Assembly (NCBI RefSeq): GCF_024703995.1 | Contig: NZ_JAMXQV010000008.1 | Span: 248,001 to 312,000, forward strand | Reading direction: 5' to 3' | Source: Amycolatopsis iheyensis | GTDB taxonomy: Bacteria > Actinomycetota > Actinomycetes > Mycobacteriales > Pseudonocardiaceae | Length of the DNA: 64,000 nt | Translations under genes and position numbers: made by a program | Notes under the pieces: generated by a model | What the model was told of the DNA's origin: nothing | What the model saw: only the letters and a program-made list of their open reading frames with translations | The model's database searches: none | In this document: positions 7,759 through 16,093 of the stretch, one piece after another | How positions within the stretch are numbered: the first letter of the stretch is position 1 | Layout of the letters: every line of letters begins with the position of its first letter

Positions 7759-7781
7759 TATTAGAGCATAATCTCTACTAC

Positions 7782-8363
7782 ATGGGCCGCCCCGCGACGC
7801 ACACCACAGCGCAGTTCCTCGCCGCCGCGACGACGTTGTTCGCCGGAGGCGGCGCCCGCGCGGTCACGATGGCCGCGACGGCGAAGGCCGCGGGCGCGCC
7901 GAACGGCTCGATCTACCACCGGTTCCCGGACCGTCCGGCGTTGCTGGCCGAGCTGTGGCGCCGCACGGTCCGCGACTTCCAGGACACATTCACCGACGCC
8001 CTCGGTGACGCGGCGACGGTCGACGCCGCCGTGGCCGCCGCGACCAGCGTCGTCCACTGGTCGCGCAAGCACCCCGAAGGCGCCCGCGTCTGCGACGCCG
8101 GCAAGCACGCCTTCGGCCCGGCCGACTGGTCACCGGAAGCCGCGGAAGCCGTGGCCAAGGACGAAGCAGAGCTGCGCGGCGTGCTCAAGCACGCCACGCG
8201 CACCCTCCCGCCGCTGACCGGCTGCACGGACGAAGACGTCGTCCTGGCCCTGGTCGAAATCCCCCGCGCGGTGGTCCACCGCTACCTGTCGGCCGGCCGC
8301 ACTCCCCCACCGAAGGCCGTGACCCTGGTGGACCGCACGGTCCGCAAGCTCCTCCGCCCGTAA
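7782..8363 (+). CDS. TetR/AcrR-family transcriptional regulator
   Basis: The 193-aa protein has the TetR N-terminal helix-turn-helix (about residues 8-55: FLAAATTLFAGGGARAVTMA, then AAGAPNGSIYHRFPDRPALL) and an all-helical ligand domain. ATG at 7782 is chosen because the HTH then starts at the usual place. An open extension to 7722 would run through the operator. It is divergent from the SRPBCC gene and probably represses both genes. The ligand is unknown. Confidence 0.9.
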   Translation: MGRPATHTTAQFLAAATTLFAGGGARAVTMAATAKAAGAPNGSIYHRFPDRPALLAELWRRTVRDFQDTFTDALGDAATVDAAVAAATSVVHWSRKHPEGARVCDAGKHAFGPADWSPEAAEAVAKDEAELRGVLKHATRTLPPLTGCTDEDVVLALVEIPRAVVHRYLSAGRTPPPKAVTLVDRTVRKLLRP

Positions 8364-8427
8364 CTCACGTGATCAGAGCCGGAACTCGCGACTCACGGCC
8401 CCGATCACGCGAGTTACGGGCCTGATC
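8357..8427. repeat. Intergenic repeat cluster built on GATCACGnGAGT
   Basis: The 73-bp gap between the TetR gene and the iolG-like gene holds several copies, in both orientations, of a GATCACG-GAGT element. Arms at 8357-8374 and 8403-8420 (CCCGTAACTCACGTGATC against its reverse complement) pair over 18 nt with one mismatch. A further direct copy is at 8424-8435. The structure could act as a bidirectional terminator for two convergent genes, but the repeated composition looks more like a dispersed palindromic repeat. Confidence 0.6.
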
Positions 8428-8436
8428 ACGGGAGTC

Positions 8437-9435
8437 TCAGCGGCGGACCTCCGTCAGGCGGACCGGACGGCGCTCGCGCCGCGAAATCTCGCAGGCCTCC
8501 GCGATGTAGAACGCTTCGAGCGCGTCGGCCGCGACGCAGGGGGAAGGCGCCCGGCCCGCCACCACGTCCAGGAACGCGCGCAGCTCCGTCGTGTACGCCG
8601 GCCGGAAGCGCTCCATGAAGCCCGGGTACGCCGGCCCCGGCAGCGGGGCCACCCCGGGCTCCACCGACCGCAGCGGCGCCCGGTCGTCCAGGCCGACCAC
8701 GACGCCCGACACCGAGCCCAGCGCTTCCAGCCGCACGTCGTAGCCCGCGCCGTTGTAGCGGGTCAGCGACACCGTGGCCAGCGTTCCGTCGTTCAGGGTG
8801 AGGGTCGCCGCCGCCGTGTCGACGTCGCCCGCGTCCGCGAAGAACCGCTCGCCGCGGTTGGCGCCGATCGCGTAGACCTCGTCGATCTCGCGGCCGCTCA
8901 CCCAGCGGACGATGTCGAAGTCGTGCACGCCGCAGTCGCGGAACAACCCGCCCGAGTGCGCCACGTACTCCGCCGGCGGCGGCGCCGGGTCGAACGTCGT
9001 CGCGCGCAGCGTGTGCAGCCAGCCCAGCTCACCGGAGGCCACCGCCGCCCGCGCCGCCGCGTAGCCCGCGTCGAACCGGCGCTGGAAGCCGATCTGCACC
9101 TGGACGTCCGACGCGCTGATCCGGTCGATCACCGCCAGCGTGCCCGGGATGTCCGCGGCCACCGGCTTTTCGCAGAACACCGGGATCCCGGCATCGACCG
9201 CCGCGATGATCAGGCCCGGGTGCGCGTCGGTCGCCGCCGTGACGACCACGCCGTCGAGCCCCGCCGTGAACAGCTCACCGAGGGGAGCCGCCGCCACGCC
9301 CAGCTTCGCGGCGGCCGACCGGGCCCGCGCGGCGTCGACGTCGGCCACCACGACCGACTCGACCTCCTCGAAGCCCTTCAGCGTCTCCGCGTGCGCGGTG
9401 CCGATCCGGCCGGCGCCCGCCAGTCCCAACCTCAT
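8437..9435 (-). CDS. iolG: Gfo/Idh/MocA-family dehydrogenase, probable inositol 2-dehydrogenase
   Basis: The 332-aa protein starts MRLGLAGAGRIGTAHAETLK, containing the Rossmann GxGxxG motif. It continues with the family's EKP motif (VFCEKPVA, near residue 95), which holds the catalytic lysine, and the GVHDFDIVRWV segment in the C-terminal half. Members oxidise sugars or polyols with NAD. Inositol 2-dehydrogenase (myo-inositol to scyllo-inosose) is the likely role because the gene sits beside a full set of later inositol genes and shares their LacI regulator. It overlaps the lacI stop by 4 bp (ATGA) and follows it in one transcript. A scyllo-inositol or related polyol specificity cannot be excluded. 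Confidence 0.85.
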   Translation of the reverse strand: MRLGLAGAGRIGTAHAETLKGFEEVESVVVADVDAARARSAAAKLGVAAAPLGELFTAGLDGVVVTAATDAHPGLIIAAVDAGIPVFCEKPVAADIPGTLAVIDRISASDVQVQIGFQRRFDAGYAAARAAVASGELGWLHTLRATTFDPAPPPAEYVAHSGGLFRDCGVHDFDIVRWVSGREIDEVYAIGANRGERFFADAGDVDTAAATLTLNDGTLATVSLTRYNGAGYDVRLEALGSVSGVVVGLDDRAPLRSVEPGVAPLPGPAYPGFMERFRPAYTTELRAFLDVVAGRAPSPCVAADALEAFYIAEACEISRRERRPVRLTEVRR

Positions 9436-10451
9436 CGTGTCGCTCCTCCTGTCACGGAAAACTCGGCGGTGGTCGCCCGGACCACCAAGGACGGGTGCAG
9501 CAGGTGCCGGACCGGCTCCGTGCGCTCCCCGTGAACGCGTTCGAGCAACGCGGAGAAGGCCAGCCGCGCCATGTCCTTGCGCGGCTGGTCCACCGTGGTC
9601 AAGGAGAGGTGCCGCAGCGCCGCCAGCGACGTGTTGTCGTAGCCGACCACCGACACGTCCTCGGGCACGCGCAGCCCGGCCTCTTCGAGCGCCGAAATCG
9701 CGCCCACCGCGTTGAAGTCGTTGCCCGCGACCAGCCCCGTCGGCAGCTCCGGGCGCGAGTACTCGGCGAGCAGCTCCCGCACGGCGTTCTCGCCCCCGAT
9801 GTCGGTGTGCTCGCTGCGCACCACGATCGGCTCGAGACCGTGCGCGCGCACCGCGGCTTCGAAGCCGCGCCGCCGCTGCGCCGCCCCGGCCGCGCCGCCG
9901 CCGTCGAGGTGCGCGATGCGCCGGTGCCCGAGGCCCACCAGGTGGTCGACGGCCAGCGCGGAACCCGCCTCGCCGTCGTCGTTCACCGTGTCCACCGTGG
10001 CCGCCCGGATGGTGCGCGAGACCAGCACGACCGGGCACTGCCGGGCCGCGACCTGGATCGACGCGGCCGGCACGACCGGCGACAGCAGGATGATCCCCGC
10101 CGGGCGGAAGGACAGGAGGTTGTGCAGTGCGTTCCACTCACGCGTGGGACTGCGCCCGCCCGTGTTGAGGATCAGGTCGAAGCCCGCCGCCTGCGCGGCG
10201 CTGTCCAGCTCCTCGACGATGTCGGCGAAGAAGGCGTTGCGCAGGTCGTTGACCATCACGCCGAGCACGGTGGACGTCCGGCTCGCCAGCGACCGCGCCA
10301 TGACGTGCGGCTGGTAGCCCAGCTCCTCCGCCGCGCGCAGGACGGCCGCGCGCCGGGCGTCGGAGACCTTCGGCGAATTCCGCATCACCAGGGAGACCAG
10401 CGCGCGGGAAACGCCCGCCCGCGCGGCGACGTCCTCCATGGTCGGACGCAC
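9432..10451 (-). CDS. LacI-family repressor of the inositol genes
   Basis: The 339-aa protein begins MRPTMEDVAARAGVSRALVS, the LacI helix-turn-helix, followed by the hinge helix PHVMARSLASRTSTVLGV and a periplasmic-binding-protein-like effector domain. It is divergent from the iolE-led operon. Two palindromes of the GAGCGCTC type lie between the start codons, one a perfect 18-mer, exactly what a LacI dimer would bind. The most likely inducer is inositol or an early intermediate. It is co-transcribed with the iolG-like gene and so autoregulated. Confidence 0.92.
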   Translation of the reverse strand: MRPTMEDVAARAGVSRALVSLVMRNSPKVSDARRAAVLRAAEELGYQPHVMARSLASRTSTVLGVMVNDLRNAFFADIVEELDSAAQAAGFDLILNTGGRSPTREWNALHNLLSFRPAGIILLSPVVPAASIQVAARQCPVVLVSRTIRAATVDTVNDDGEAGSALAVDHLVGLGHRRIAHLDGGGAAGAAQRRRGFEAAVRAHGLEPIVVRSEHTDIGGENAVRELLAEYSRPELPTGLVAGNDFNAVGAISALEEAGLRVPEDVSVVGYDNTSLAALRHLSLTTVDQPRKDMARLAFSALLERVHGERTEPVRHLLHPSLVVRATTAEFSVTGGATR

Positions 10452-10510
10452 CGGCCACCTCCACTGAGCACCGAAAACTGAGCCTTGACTTGCTGTGACG
10501 GACGCTACAA

Positions 10511-10542
10511 GATTAGAGCGCTCTAATCAATAGAGCGCTCCA
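10511..10542. promoter_or_regulatory. Two LacI-type operators in the iol divergent promoter
   Basis: A perfect 18-bp palindrome GATTAGAGCGCTCTAATC occupies 10511-10528. A second copy of the core, TAGAGCGCTCCA at 10531-10542, is symmetric over its GAGCGCTC centre. Both have the central CG step typical of LacI-family operators and lie 20 bp upstream of iolE and 60 bp upstream of lacI. Confidence 0.8.
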
Positions 10543-10562
10543 ACGGACCAACGGAGGCCCTT

Positions 10563-11441
10563 GTGACAGCGACGATCCGAGTAGCCGCTGCGCCGATCTC
10601 GTGGGGCGTCTGCGAAGTCCCCGGCTGGGGCCGGGTGCTGGACGCGGCGACCGTGCTCGGCGAGATGGCGGCCCTCGGCGTCCAGGCGACCGAACTCGGC
10701 CCGCCCGGCTACCTCCCCCGCGAACCGGCCGCGTTGCGGGAGCTGCTCGGCGGGTACGACCTGAAGCTCGTCGGCGGCTTCCTCGCCGTGGTGCTGCACG
10801 AAAACCAGCGGAACGCGCTGAAGGAGGCCGAAGAGTCGGCCGCGTTGTTCGCCGCGTGCGGGGGCGAAGTCCTCGTGCTCGCCGCCGCGACCGGCCTCGA
10901 CGGCTACGACGAACGGCCGAAGCTCACCGAAGCCGAGTGGGCGGCGCTCGTCGACACCGCGGGCAAGATCCGCGACATCGCGGCCGCCCATGGCCTGCGC
11001 ACCGTGCTGCACCCGCACGTCGGGACGCACGTGGAGCAGCGGGCCGAGGTCGAGCGCTTCCTCGCCGATTCCGATCTCGGCTTGTGCCTCGACACCGGGC
11101 ACCTGATGATCGGCGGGACGGATCCGGTCGAGCTGGCGCAGCGGTATCCCGAACGGGTGGGGCACGTGCATCTGAAGGACGTCCGAGAAGACCTGGCGGC
11201 GGAGGTCCGCGACGGCCGGCTCGCCTACACCGACGCGGTCGGGCGGGGCATCTACACCGCGCTCGGCGAGGGCGACGTGGACGTGGCGTCGATGGTGCGC
11301 TCCGTCCAGGCGGCCGGCTACGACGGCTGGTACGTCCTCGAACAGGACACCGCCCTCGGCGACTCGAGCCCCGACGACGTACCCCGTCGCGACACCGAGC
11401 GCAGCCTCGCCCACCTCACGACGATCATCGACTCCCTGTAA
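10563..11441 (+). CDS. iolE: Sugar phosphate isomerase/epimerase-fold protein, probable inosose dehydratase
   Basis: IolE removes water from scyllo-inosose to give 3D-trihydroxycyclohexane-1,2-dione. The 292-aa protein starts with the conserved IolE-type ISWGVCEVPGWG and has the xylose-isomerase-like TIM-barrel metal-binding residues in LHPHVGTHVE, LCLDTGHL and VGHVHLKDV, then YDGWYVLEQD. The GTG at 10563 follows a GGAGG. It is the first gene of the rightward operon, directly after the LacI operators. Related 2-keto-myo-inositol isomerases share the fold, but the context favours the dehydratase. Confidence 0.88.
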   Translation: MTATIRVAAAPISWGVCEVPGWGRVLDAATVLGEMAALGVQATELGPPGYLPREPAALRELLGGYDLKLVGGFLAVVLHENQRNALKEAEESAALFAACGGEVLVLAAATGLDGYDERPKLTEAEWAALVDTAGKIRDIAAAHGLRTVLHPHVGTHVEQRAEVERFLADSDLGLCLDTGHLMIGGTDPVELAQRYPERVGHVHLKDVREDLAAEVRDGRLAYTDAVGRGIYTALGEGDVDVASMVRSVQAAGYDGWYVLEQDTALGDSSPDDVPRRDTERSLAHLTTIIDSL

Positions 11442-11462
11442 TCCGGTCCCAAAGGAGTGACT

Positions 11463-12455
11463 GTGTTCTCTGTCAAGAAGATGGCGGGAGTGGCGGCGAT
11501 CGCCGCCGCCGGCCTGGTCCTGGCCGCCTGCAGCGGCCCGAGCGCCGACAACTCGACCAGCAGCAGCTCGACGGCCGCGGCCGCACCGAGCACCGGCGGC
11601 CCGTTCAAGGTCGCCGTGGTCACCCACGGCACCTCCGGTGACGCCTTCTGGAACGTCGTCAAGAACGGCGCCGAACAGGCGGGCAAGGACCTGAACATCG
11701 GCGTCGACTACTTCGCCGACGGAGACCCCGGCAACCAGGCCCGGCTGATCGACAACGCCGTCGCGCAGAAGGTCGGCGGCCTGGTCGTCTCGATGGCGAA
11801 CCCCCAGGCCCTGCAGACGTCGATCCAGAACGCGGTCAAGGCGGGCATCCCGGTCGTCACCATCAACTCGGGTGAGGACTCCAGCGCGGCGTTCGGCGCG
11901 ATCGCGCACGTCGGGCAGAGCGAGGGCCTCGCGGGCCAGGGCGCCGGCCAGCGGCTGAAGGCGGCGGGCAAGACGAAGCTGCTGTGCGTCATCCACGAGG
12001 CCGGCAACATCGGCCAGAACCAGCGCTGTGACGGCGCGAAGCAGACCTTCGGCAACGTCTCCACGCTGCAGGTCGACATCTCCAACCCGACCGACGCGCA
12101 GGCCCGGATCCGCGGCGCGCTGCAGTCCGACCCGTCGATCGACGCGGTGCTGGCGCTGAACTCGCAGGTCGCGGCCCGCGCGGTCGACGCGGCCAAGGAG
12201 GCGAGCTCGAAGGCGCAGGTGGCGACGTTCGACCTGAACGCCGACGTCGTCGCGGCCATCAAGGCCGGCACCATCCTCTTCGCGGTCGACCAGCAGCAGT
12301 ACGAGCAGGGTTACCTGCCGATCGTGTTCCTCAAGCTGTACAAGGAAAACGGCAACACCATCGGCGGCGGCAAGCCGGTGCAGACCGGCCCCGGCTTCGT
12401 CGACAAGACCAACATCGACACCGTGGCCCCGTACGCGCAGCGAGGCACTCGCTGA
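11463..12455 (+). CDS. Sugar (inositol) ABC transporter substrate-binding lipoprotein
   Basis: A 330-aa protein with a signal peptide ending in LVLAACS (lipobox, cysteine about residue 23) followed by a Ser/Thr/Ala linker. The mature part is a RbsB-type periplasmic binding fold (FKVAVVTHGTSGDAFWNVVK, VGGLVVSMANPQALQTSIQ, VPVVTINSG-like strands). It would sit on the outer face of the membrane and deliver substrate, presumably inositol, to the permease that follows. GTG at 11463 fits the AAAGGAG at 11451-11457, and a GTG two codons earlier lies inside that site. It overlaps the permease start by one base. Confidence 0.9.
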   Translation: MFSVKKMAGVAAIAAAGLVLAACSGPSADNSTSSSSTAAAAPSTGGPFKVAVVTHGTSGDAFWNVVKNGAEQAGKDLNIGVDYFADGDPGNQARLIDNAVAQKVGGLVVSMANPQALQTSIQNAVKAGIPVVTINSGEDSSAAFGAIAHVGQSEGLAGQGAGQRLKAAGKTKLLCVIHEAGNIGQNQRCDGAKQTFGNVSTLQVDISNPTDAQARIRGALQSDPSIDAVLALNSQVAARAVDAAKEASSKAQVATFDLNADVVAAIKAGTILFAVDQQQYEQGYLPIVFLKLYKENGNTIGGGKPVQTGPGFVDKTNIDTVAPYAQRGTR

Positions 12456-13498
12456 TGACGGCGGCCCTGCAGGCACATCCCGACGAGCGCGTCGGGAAGA
12501 AGAGCCTGACCGACCGGCTGGTGGTCCGGCCCGAGATCGGCGCGCTGCTGGGCGCCGTGCTCGTGTTCCTCTTCTTCTCGGTGGTCACCGGCCAGTTCCT
12601 CAGCCCGCTGGGCGTGGCGACCTGGCTGGACGACTCCTCGACGCTGGGCATCATGGCCGTGGTGGTCGCGCTGCTCATGGTCGGCGGCGAGTTCGACCTC
12701 TCGGCCGGCGTGATGACGGCGTCGACGTCGCTGGTCACGGCGATCCTGGCGACGCAGGCGGGCTGGAACGTCTGGTTCGCGCTGCTGGTCTCGCTGGCCT
12801 TCGCGCTCGGCGTCGGCGCGTTCAACGGCTGGCTGGTGATGAAGACCGGGCTGCCCAGCTTCATCGTCACGCTGGGGTCGTTCCTGGCACTGCAGGGCCT
12901 CAACCTCGGCGTGACGCGCTGGGTCACCAACACCGTCCAGGTCTCGGGCATGCGCTCGACCAGCGGCTACGAGTCGGCCGGCGGCCTGTTCGCGTCCACG
13001 TTCACCATCGGCGGCACGGAGTTCCAGTCGTCGATCGTGTGGTGGGTCGTCGTCACCGCGATCGCCGCCTGGCTGCTCGTGCGGACCCGGTTCGGCAACT
13101 GGATCTTCGCGGTCGGCGGGTCGCAGGTGTCGGCCCGCTCGGTCGGCGTGCCGGTGGTGCGCACGAAGATCCTGCTGTTCATGGGCACCGCGCTCGGCGC
13201 GTGGCTGGTCGGCTCGATCAACATCCTGCGCTTCGCCAGCGTCCAGGCGAACCAGGGCATCGGGCTGGAGTTCCAGTACATCATCGCGGCGGTGATCGGC
13301 GGCTGCCTGCTCACCGGCGGGTTCGGCTCGGCGGTGGGCGCGGCGATCGGCGCGCTGATCTTCGGCATGGCGCGCCAGGGCATCGTGTTCGCGCAGTGGA
13401 ACAGCGACTGGTTCATGCTGTTCCTCGGCATCATGCTGCTGGCCGCCGTCCTCGTGAACAACGCGTTCCGGCGCCGCGCGGAAAGGGTTCGTCGATGA
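12455..13498 (+). CDS. ABC transporter permease of the CUT2/ribose type
   Basis: The 347-aa membrane protein has about nine to ten hydrophobic segments and the RbsC-like features GGEFDLSAGVMTA, NGWLVMKTGLPSFIVTLGSF and VGGSQVSARSVGVPV. These place it in the branched-chain/ribose permease family used by CUT2 sugar importers. It starts in a TGATG junction with the binding-protein gene and ends in an ATGA junction with the ATPase gene, so the three form one importer. The substrate is inferred to be myo-inositol from the operon. Confidence 0.92.
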   Translation: MTAALQAHPDERVGKKSLTDRLVVRPEIGALLGAVLVFLFFSVVTGQFLSPLGVATWLDDSSTLGIMAVVVALLMVGGEFDLSAGVMTASTSLVTAILATQAGWNVWFALLVSLAFALGVGAFNGWLVMKTGLPSFIVTLGSFLALQGLNLGVTRWVTNTVQVSGMRSTSGYESAGGLFASTFTIGGTEFQSSIVWWVVVTAIAAWLLVRTRFGNWIFAVGGSQVSARSVGVPVVRTKILLFMGTALGAWLVGSINILRFASVQANQGIGLEFQYIIAAVIGGCLLTGGFGSAVGAAIGALIFGMARQGIVFAQWNSDWFMLFLGIMLLAAVLVNNAFRRRAERVRR

Positions 13499-14274
13499 CC
13501 TTGCTCGAAGTACGCGACATCGGGAAGACCTACGGCAGCGTGATCGCGCTGCGCGATGTGTCCACTGTGGTCAACGCGGGCGAGGTCACCTGCGTGCTCG
13601 GCGACAACGGCGCCGGGAAGTCCACGCTGATCAAGATCCTGGCCGGCGTGCACCAGCACGACCGCGGCGAGTTCCTCGTGGAGGGCGAGCCCGTGCGGTT
13701 CGCTTCCCCGCGCGAGGCCCTGGATCGCGGCATCGCGACGGTGTACCAGGATCTCGCGGTGGTGCCGCTGATGAGCGTCTGGCGGAACTTCTTCCTCGGC
13801 TCCGAGCCGACGACCGGGTTCGGCCCGTTCAAGATGCTCGACCGGCGCAAGGGCCGGGAGACGACCAAGCAGGCGCTGTCCGACATGGGCATCGACCTGC
13901 GCGACGTCGAACAGCCGGTCGGGACGCTCTCGGGTGGGGAACGCCAGTGCGTGGCGATCGCGCGGGCGGTGTACTTCGGCGCGAAGGTGCTGATCCTCGA
14001 CGAGCCGACGGCCGCGCTCGGCGTCAAGCAGGCCGGGGTGGTGCTCAAGTACGTCGCGCAGGCCCGGGACCGCGGGCTGGGCGTCGTGCTGATCACGCAC
14101 AACCCGCACCACGCCTACCCCGTCGCCGACCGGTTCCTGCTGCTGAAGCGGGGTGCGCCGCTCGGGTCGTACGAGAAGAAGGACATCGACATCAACGAGC
14201 TGACCCGGCAGATGGCGGGCGGTGCGGAACTCGAGGCCCTTGAACACGAACTGCGGCAGGTGGAGAAGGCGTGA
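13495..14274 (+). CDS. ABC transporter ATP-binding protein, single-domain CUT2 type
   Basis: The 259-aa protein has one complete nucleotide-binding domain: Walker A GDNGAGKS, signature LSGGERQ, Walker B VLILDEPTAAL and the switch histidine in LITHNPHH. Typical CUT2 ATPases such as RbsA carry two fused domains of about 500 aa, so this one must homodimerise. ATG at 13495 overlaps the permease stop. The 3' end overlaps iolC in a GTGA junction. It energises inositol import by inference. Confidence 0.92.
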   Translation: MTLLEVRDIGKTYGSVIALRDVSTVVNAGEVTCVLGDNGAGKSTLIKILAGVHQHDRGEFLVEGEPVRFASPREALDRGIATVYQDLAVVPLMSVWRNFFLGSEPTTGFGPFKMLDRRKGRETTKQALSDMGIDLRDVEQPVGTLSGGERQCVAIARAVYFGAKVLILDEPTAALGVKQAGVVLKYVAQARDRGLGVVLITHNPHHAYPVADRFLLLKRGAPLGSYEKKDIDINELTRQMAGGAELEALEHELRQVEKA

Positions 14275-15200
14275 CGCTCCAGGCGTTGACGATCGGCCGG
14301 GTCGGTGTCGACCTCTACCCGGAGCAGAGCGGCGTGCCCTTGGCCGGCGTCAGCACGTTCGCCAAGTCGCTCGGCGGGACCGCGACCAACGTCGCGGTCG
14401 CCGCCGCACGGCTCGGCCGGCGCACGGCGGTGCTGACCAAGGTCGGGCCGGATGGCTTCGGCGACTACGTCCGGCAGGCCCTCGAAGGCTTCGGGGTGTC
14501 CCCGGCGCACGTGGGCACCTCGCCGGATCTCCAGACGCCGGTGGTGTTCTGCGAGCTGAACCCGCCCGCGGACCCGCCGCTGCTGTTCTACCGCTCCCCC
14601 ATCGCCCCGGACCTCACGCTCACCGATGAGGACGTGCCGTGGGACGTCGTCGAGTCGGTGCCGCTGCTGTGGGTCACCGGCACGGGCGTGTCCACCGACC
14701 CCGCCCGGACGACCCAGCGGAAGATCCTCGAAGCCCGGAACCGCCGCGAGCACACCGTGCTGGACCTGGACTACCGGCCGATGTTCTGGCCGTCGGTGGC
14801 GGAGGCCCGTGCGGAGATCGGCGCGATGCTCGACCACGTCACGGTCGCGGTCGGCAACCGCACCGAGGTGGAGGTCGCCGTCGGCACCGCGGACCCGGAC
14901 ACCGCCGCCGACCGGATGCTCGAGCGGGGGCTGCGGCTCGCGGTCATCAAGAAGGGCGCGGAAGGCGTGCTCGTGGCCACGCCCGAGGGTCGCTGGACCG
15001 TGCCGCCCCAACGCGTCGAGGTCGTCTGCGGCCTCGGCGCCGGCGACGGCTTCGGCGGCGCGTTGATCCACGGGTTGCTGTCCGGCTGGGACCCGGTGCG
15101 GATCGCCGAGTACGCGAACGCGGCCGGCGCGCTGGTGGCGTCCCGGCTGGCCTGCGCCGACGCCATGCCGACCGCCGAGGAGATCGAGGAGCTGCTGTGA
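14271..15200 (+). CDS. iolC: PfkB-family kinase, probable 5-dehydro-2-deoxygluconokinase
   Basis: The 309-aa protein has the PfkB family N-terminal glycine-rich SLGGTATNVAVAAARLG and the C-terminal ATP/catalytic motif VVCGLGAGDGFGGALIHGLL with the catalytic aspartate in GAGD. In inositol breakdown IolC phosphorylates 2-deoxy-5-keto-D-gluconate. Its start GRVGVDLYPEQSGVPL matches the IolC-type opening rather than fructokinases. It is coupled at both ends by GTGA junctions. Confidence 0.92.
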   Translation: MTLQALTIGRVGVDLYPEQSGVPLAGVSTFAKSLGGTATNVAVAAARLGRRTAVLTKVGPDGFGDYVRQALEGFGVSPAHVGTSPDLQTPVVFCELNPPADPPLLFYRSPIAPDLTLTDEDVPWDVVESVPLLWVTGTGVSTDPARTTQRKILEARNRREHTVLDLDYRPMFWPSVAEARAEIGAMLDHVTVAVGNRTEVEVAVGTADPDTAADRMLERGLRLAVIKKGAEGVLVATPEGRWTVPPQRVEVVCGLGAGDGFGGALIHGLLSGWDPVRIAEYANAAGALVASRLACADAMPTAEEIEELL

Positions 15201-16093
15201 CGGCTGCACTGAGCGACGAACGCTGGCGCGAGCTCCTGCACACCCGCGCCACCGACCCGGGCGCGATCCGCCAGGCGTACGCGACGCGCAAGAGACGCTC
15301 CCACCTCCTCTCCGACCGGGGCACGCTGTTCCTCGTCGCGGCCGACCACCCGGCCCGCGGCGCCCTGAGTGTCGGCGAAGACCCGCTGGCCATGGCCGAC
15401 CGGCGCACCCTCCTCGAACGGCTGCTCGTCGCCCTGGCCAACCCGGCCGTCGACGGCATCCTCGGCACCCCCGACGTCGTCGAGGAGCTCCTCCTGCTCG
15501 GAGCGCTGCACGACAAGGTCGTGTTCGGCTCCATGAACCGCGGCGGCCTCGCCGGCGCCGACTGGGAAATCGACGACCGGTTCACCGGCTACGACGCCCG
15601 CACGCTCGTCGACTGCGGCCTCGACGGCGGCAAGATGCTCCTGCGGCTCGTCGACTCCGACCCCGGCACCATCCCGACGCTGCAGGCCTGCGCCGACGCC
15701 GTCACCGAACTGGCGGCGTACGGGCTGGTGGCGATGGTCGAGCCGCTGCCCTACACCCGAGCGAGCGGGAAACTGGTGCTGCAGAAGGACCCCGCGTCGC
15801 TGGCGCGAGCGGTCACGGTGGCGTCCGGGCTCGGCACGACGTCGGCGCACACCTGGCTGAAGCTGCCGTCCACCGACGCCCCCGAAGTCCTCGGCGCGAC
15901 GACGCTGCCGGTGGTCGTCCTCGGCGGCGTGCCCTCCGGCGACCCGGCCGCCGACCTGGCCTCCTGGGGCCGGACGCTGCGCCACGACGTCGTGCGCGGG
16001 CTGGTCGTCGGCCGCACCCTGCTCTACCCGCCCGATGGCGACGTCGGCTCCGCCGTCGAAGCCGCCGCGAAGGTACTGGAGGCCGCGAAGTGA
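15197..16093 (+). CDS. Class I aldolase-like (beta/alpha)8-barrel protein, Cgl0159-like; candidate IolJ substitute
   Basis: The 298-aa protein resembles the barrel protein found between iolC and iolB in corynebacterial and other actinobacterial inositol clusters. An N-terminal helical cap (ERWRELLHTRATDPGAIRQA) precedes barrel strands such as TLFLVAADHPARGAL. The stretch TSAHTWLKLPS places a lysine where DeoC/LacD-type class I aldolases hold the Schiff-base lysine. No zinc-type IolJ is in the locus, so this protein is the best candidate to cleave phosphorylated 2-deoxy-5-ketogluconate to dihydroxyacetone phosphate and malonic semialdehyde. That role is inference. It is coupled by GTGA to both neighbours. 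Confidence 0.75.
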   Translation: MTAALSDERWRELLHTRATDPGAIRQAYATRKRRSHLLSDRGTLFLVAADHPARGALSVGEDPLAMADRRTLLERLLVALANPAVDGILGTPDVVEELLLLGALHDKVVFGSMNRGGLAGADWEIDDRFTGYDARTLVDCGLDGGKMLLRLVDSDPGTIPTLQACADAVTELAAYGLVAMVEPLPYTRASGKLVLQKDPASLARAVTVASGLGTTSAHTWLKLPSTDAPEVLGATTLPVVVLGGVPSGDPAADLASWGRTLRHDVVRGLVVGRTLLYPPDGDVGSAVEAAAKVLEAAK

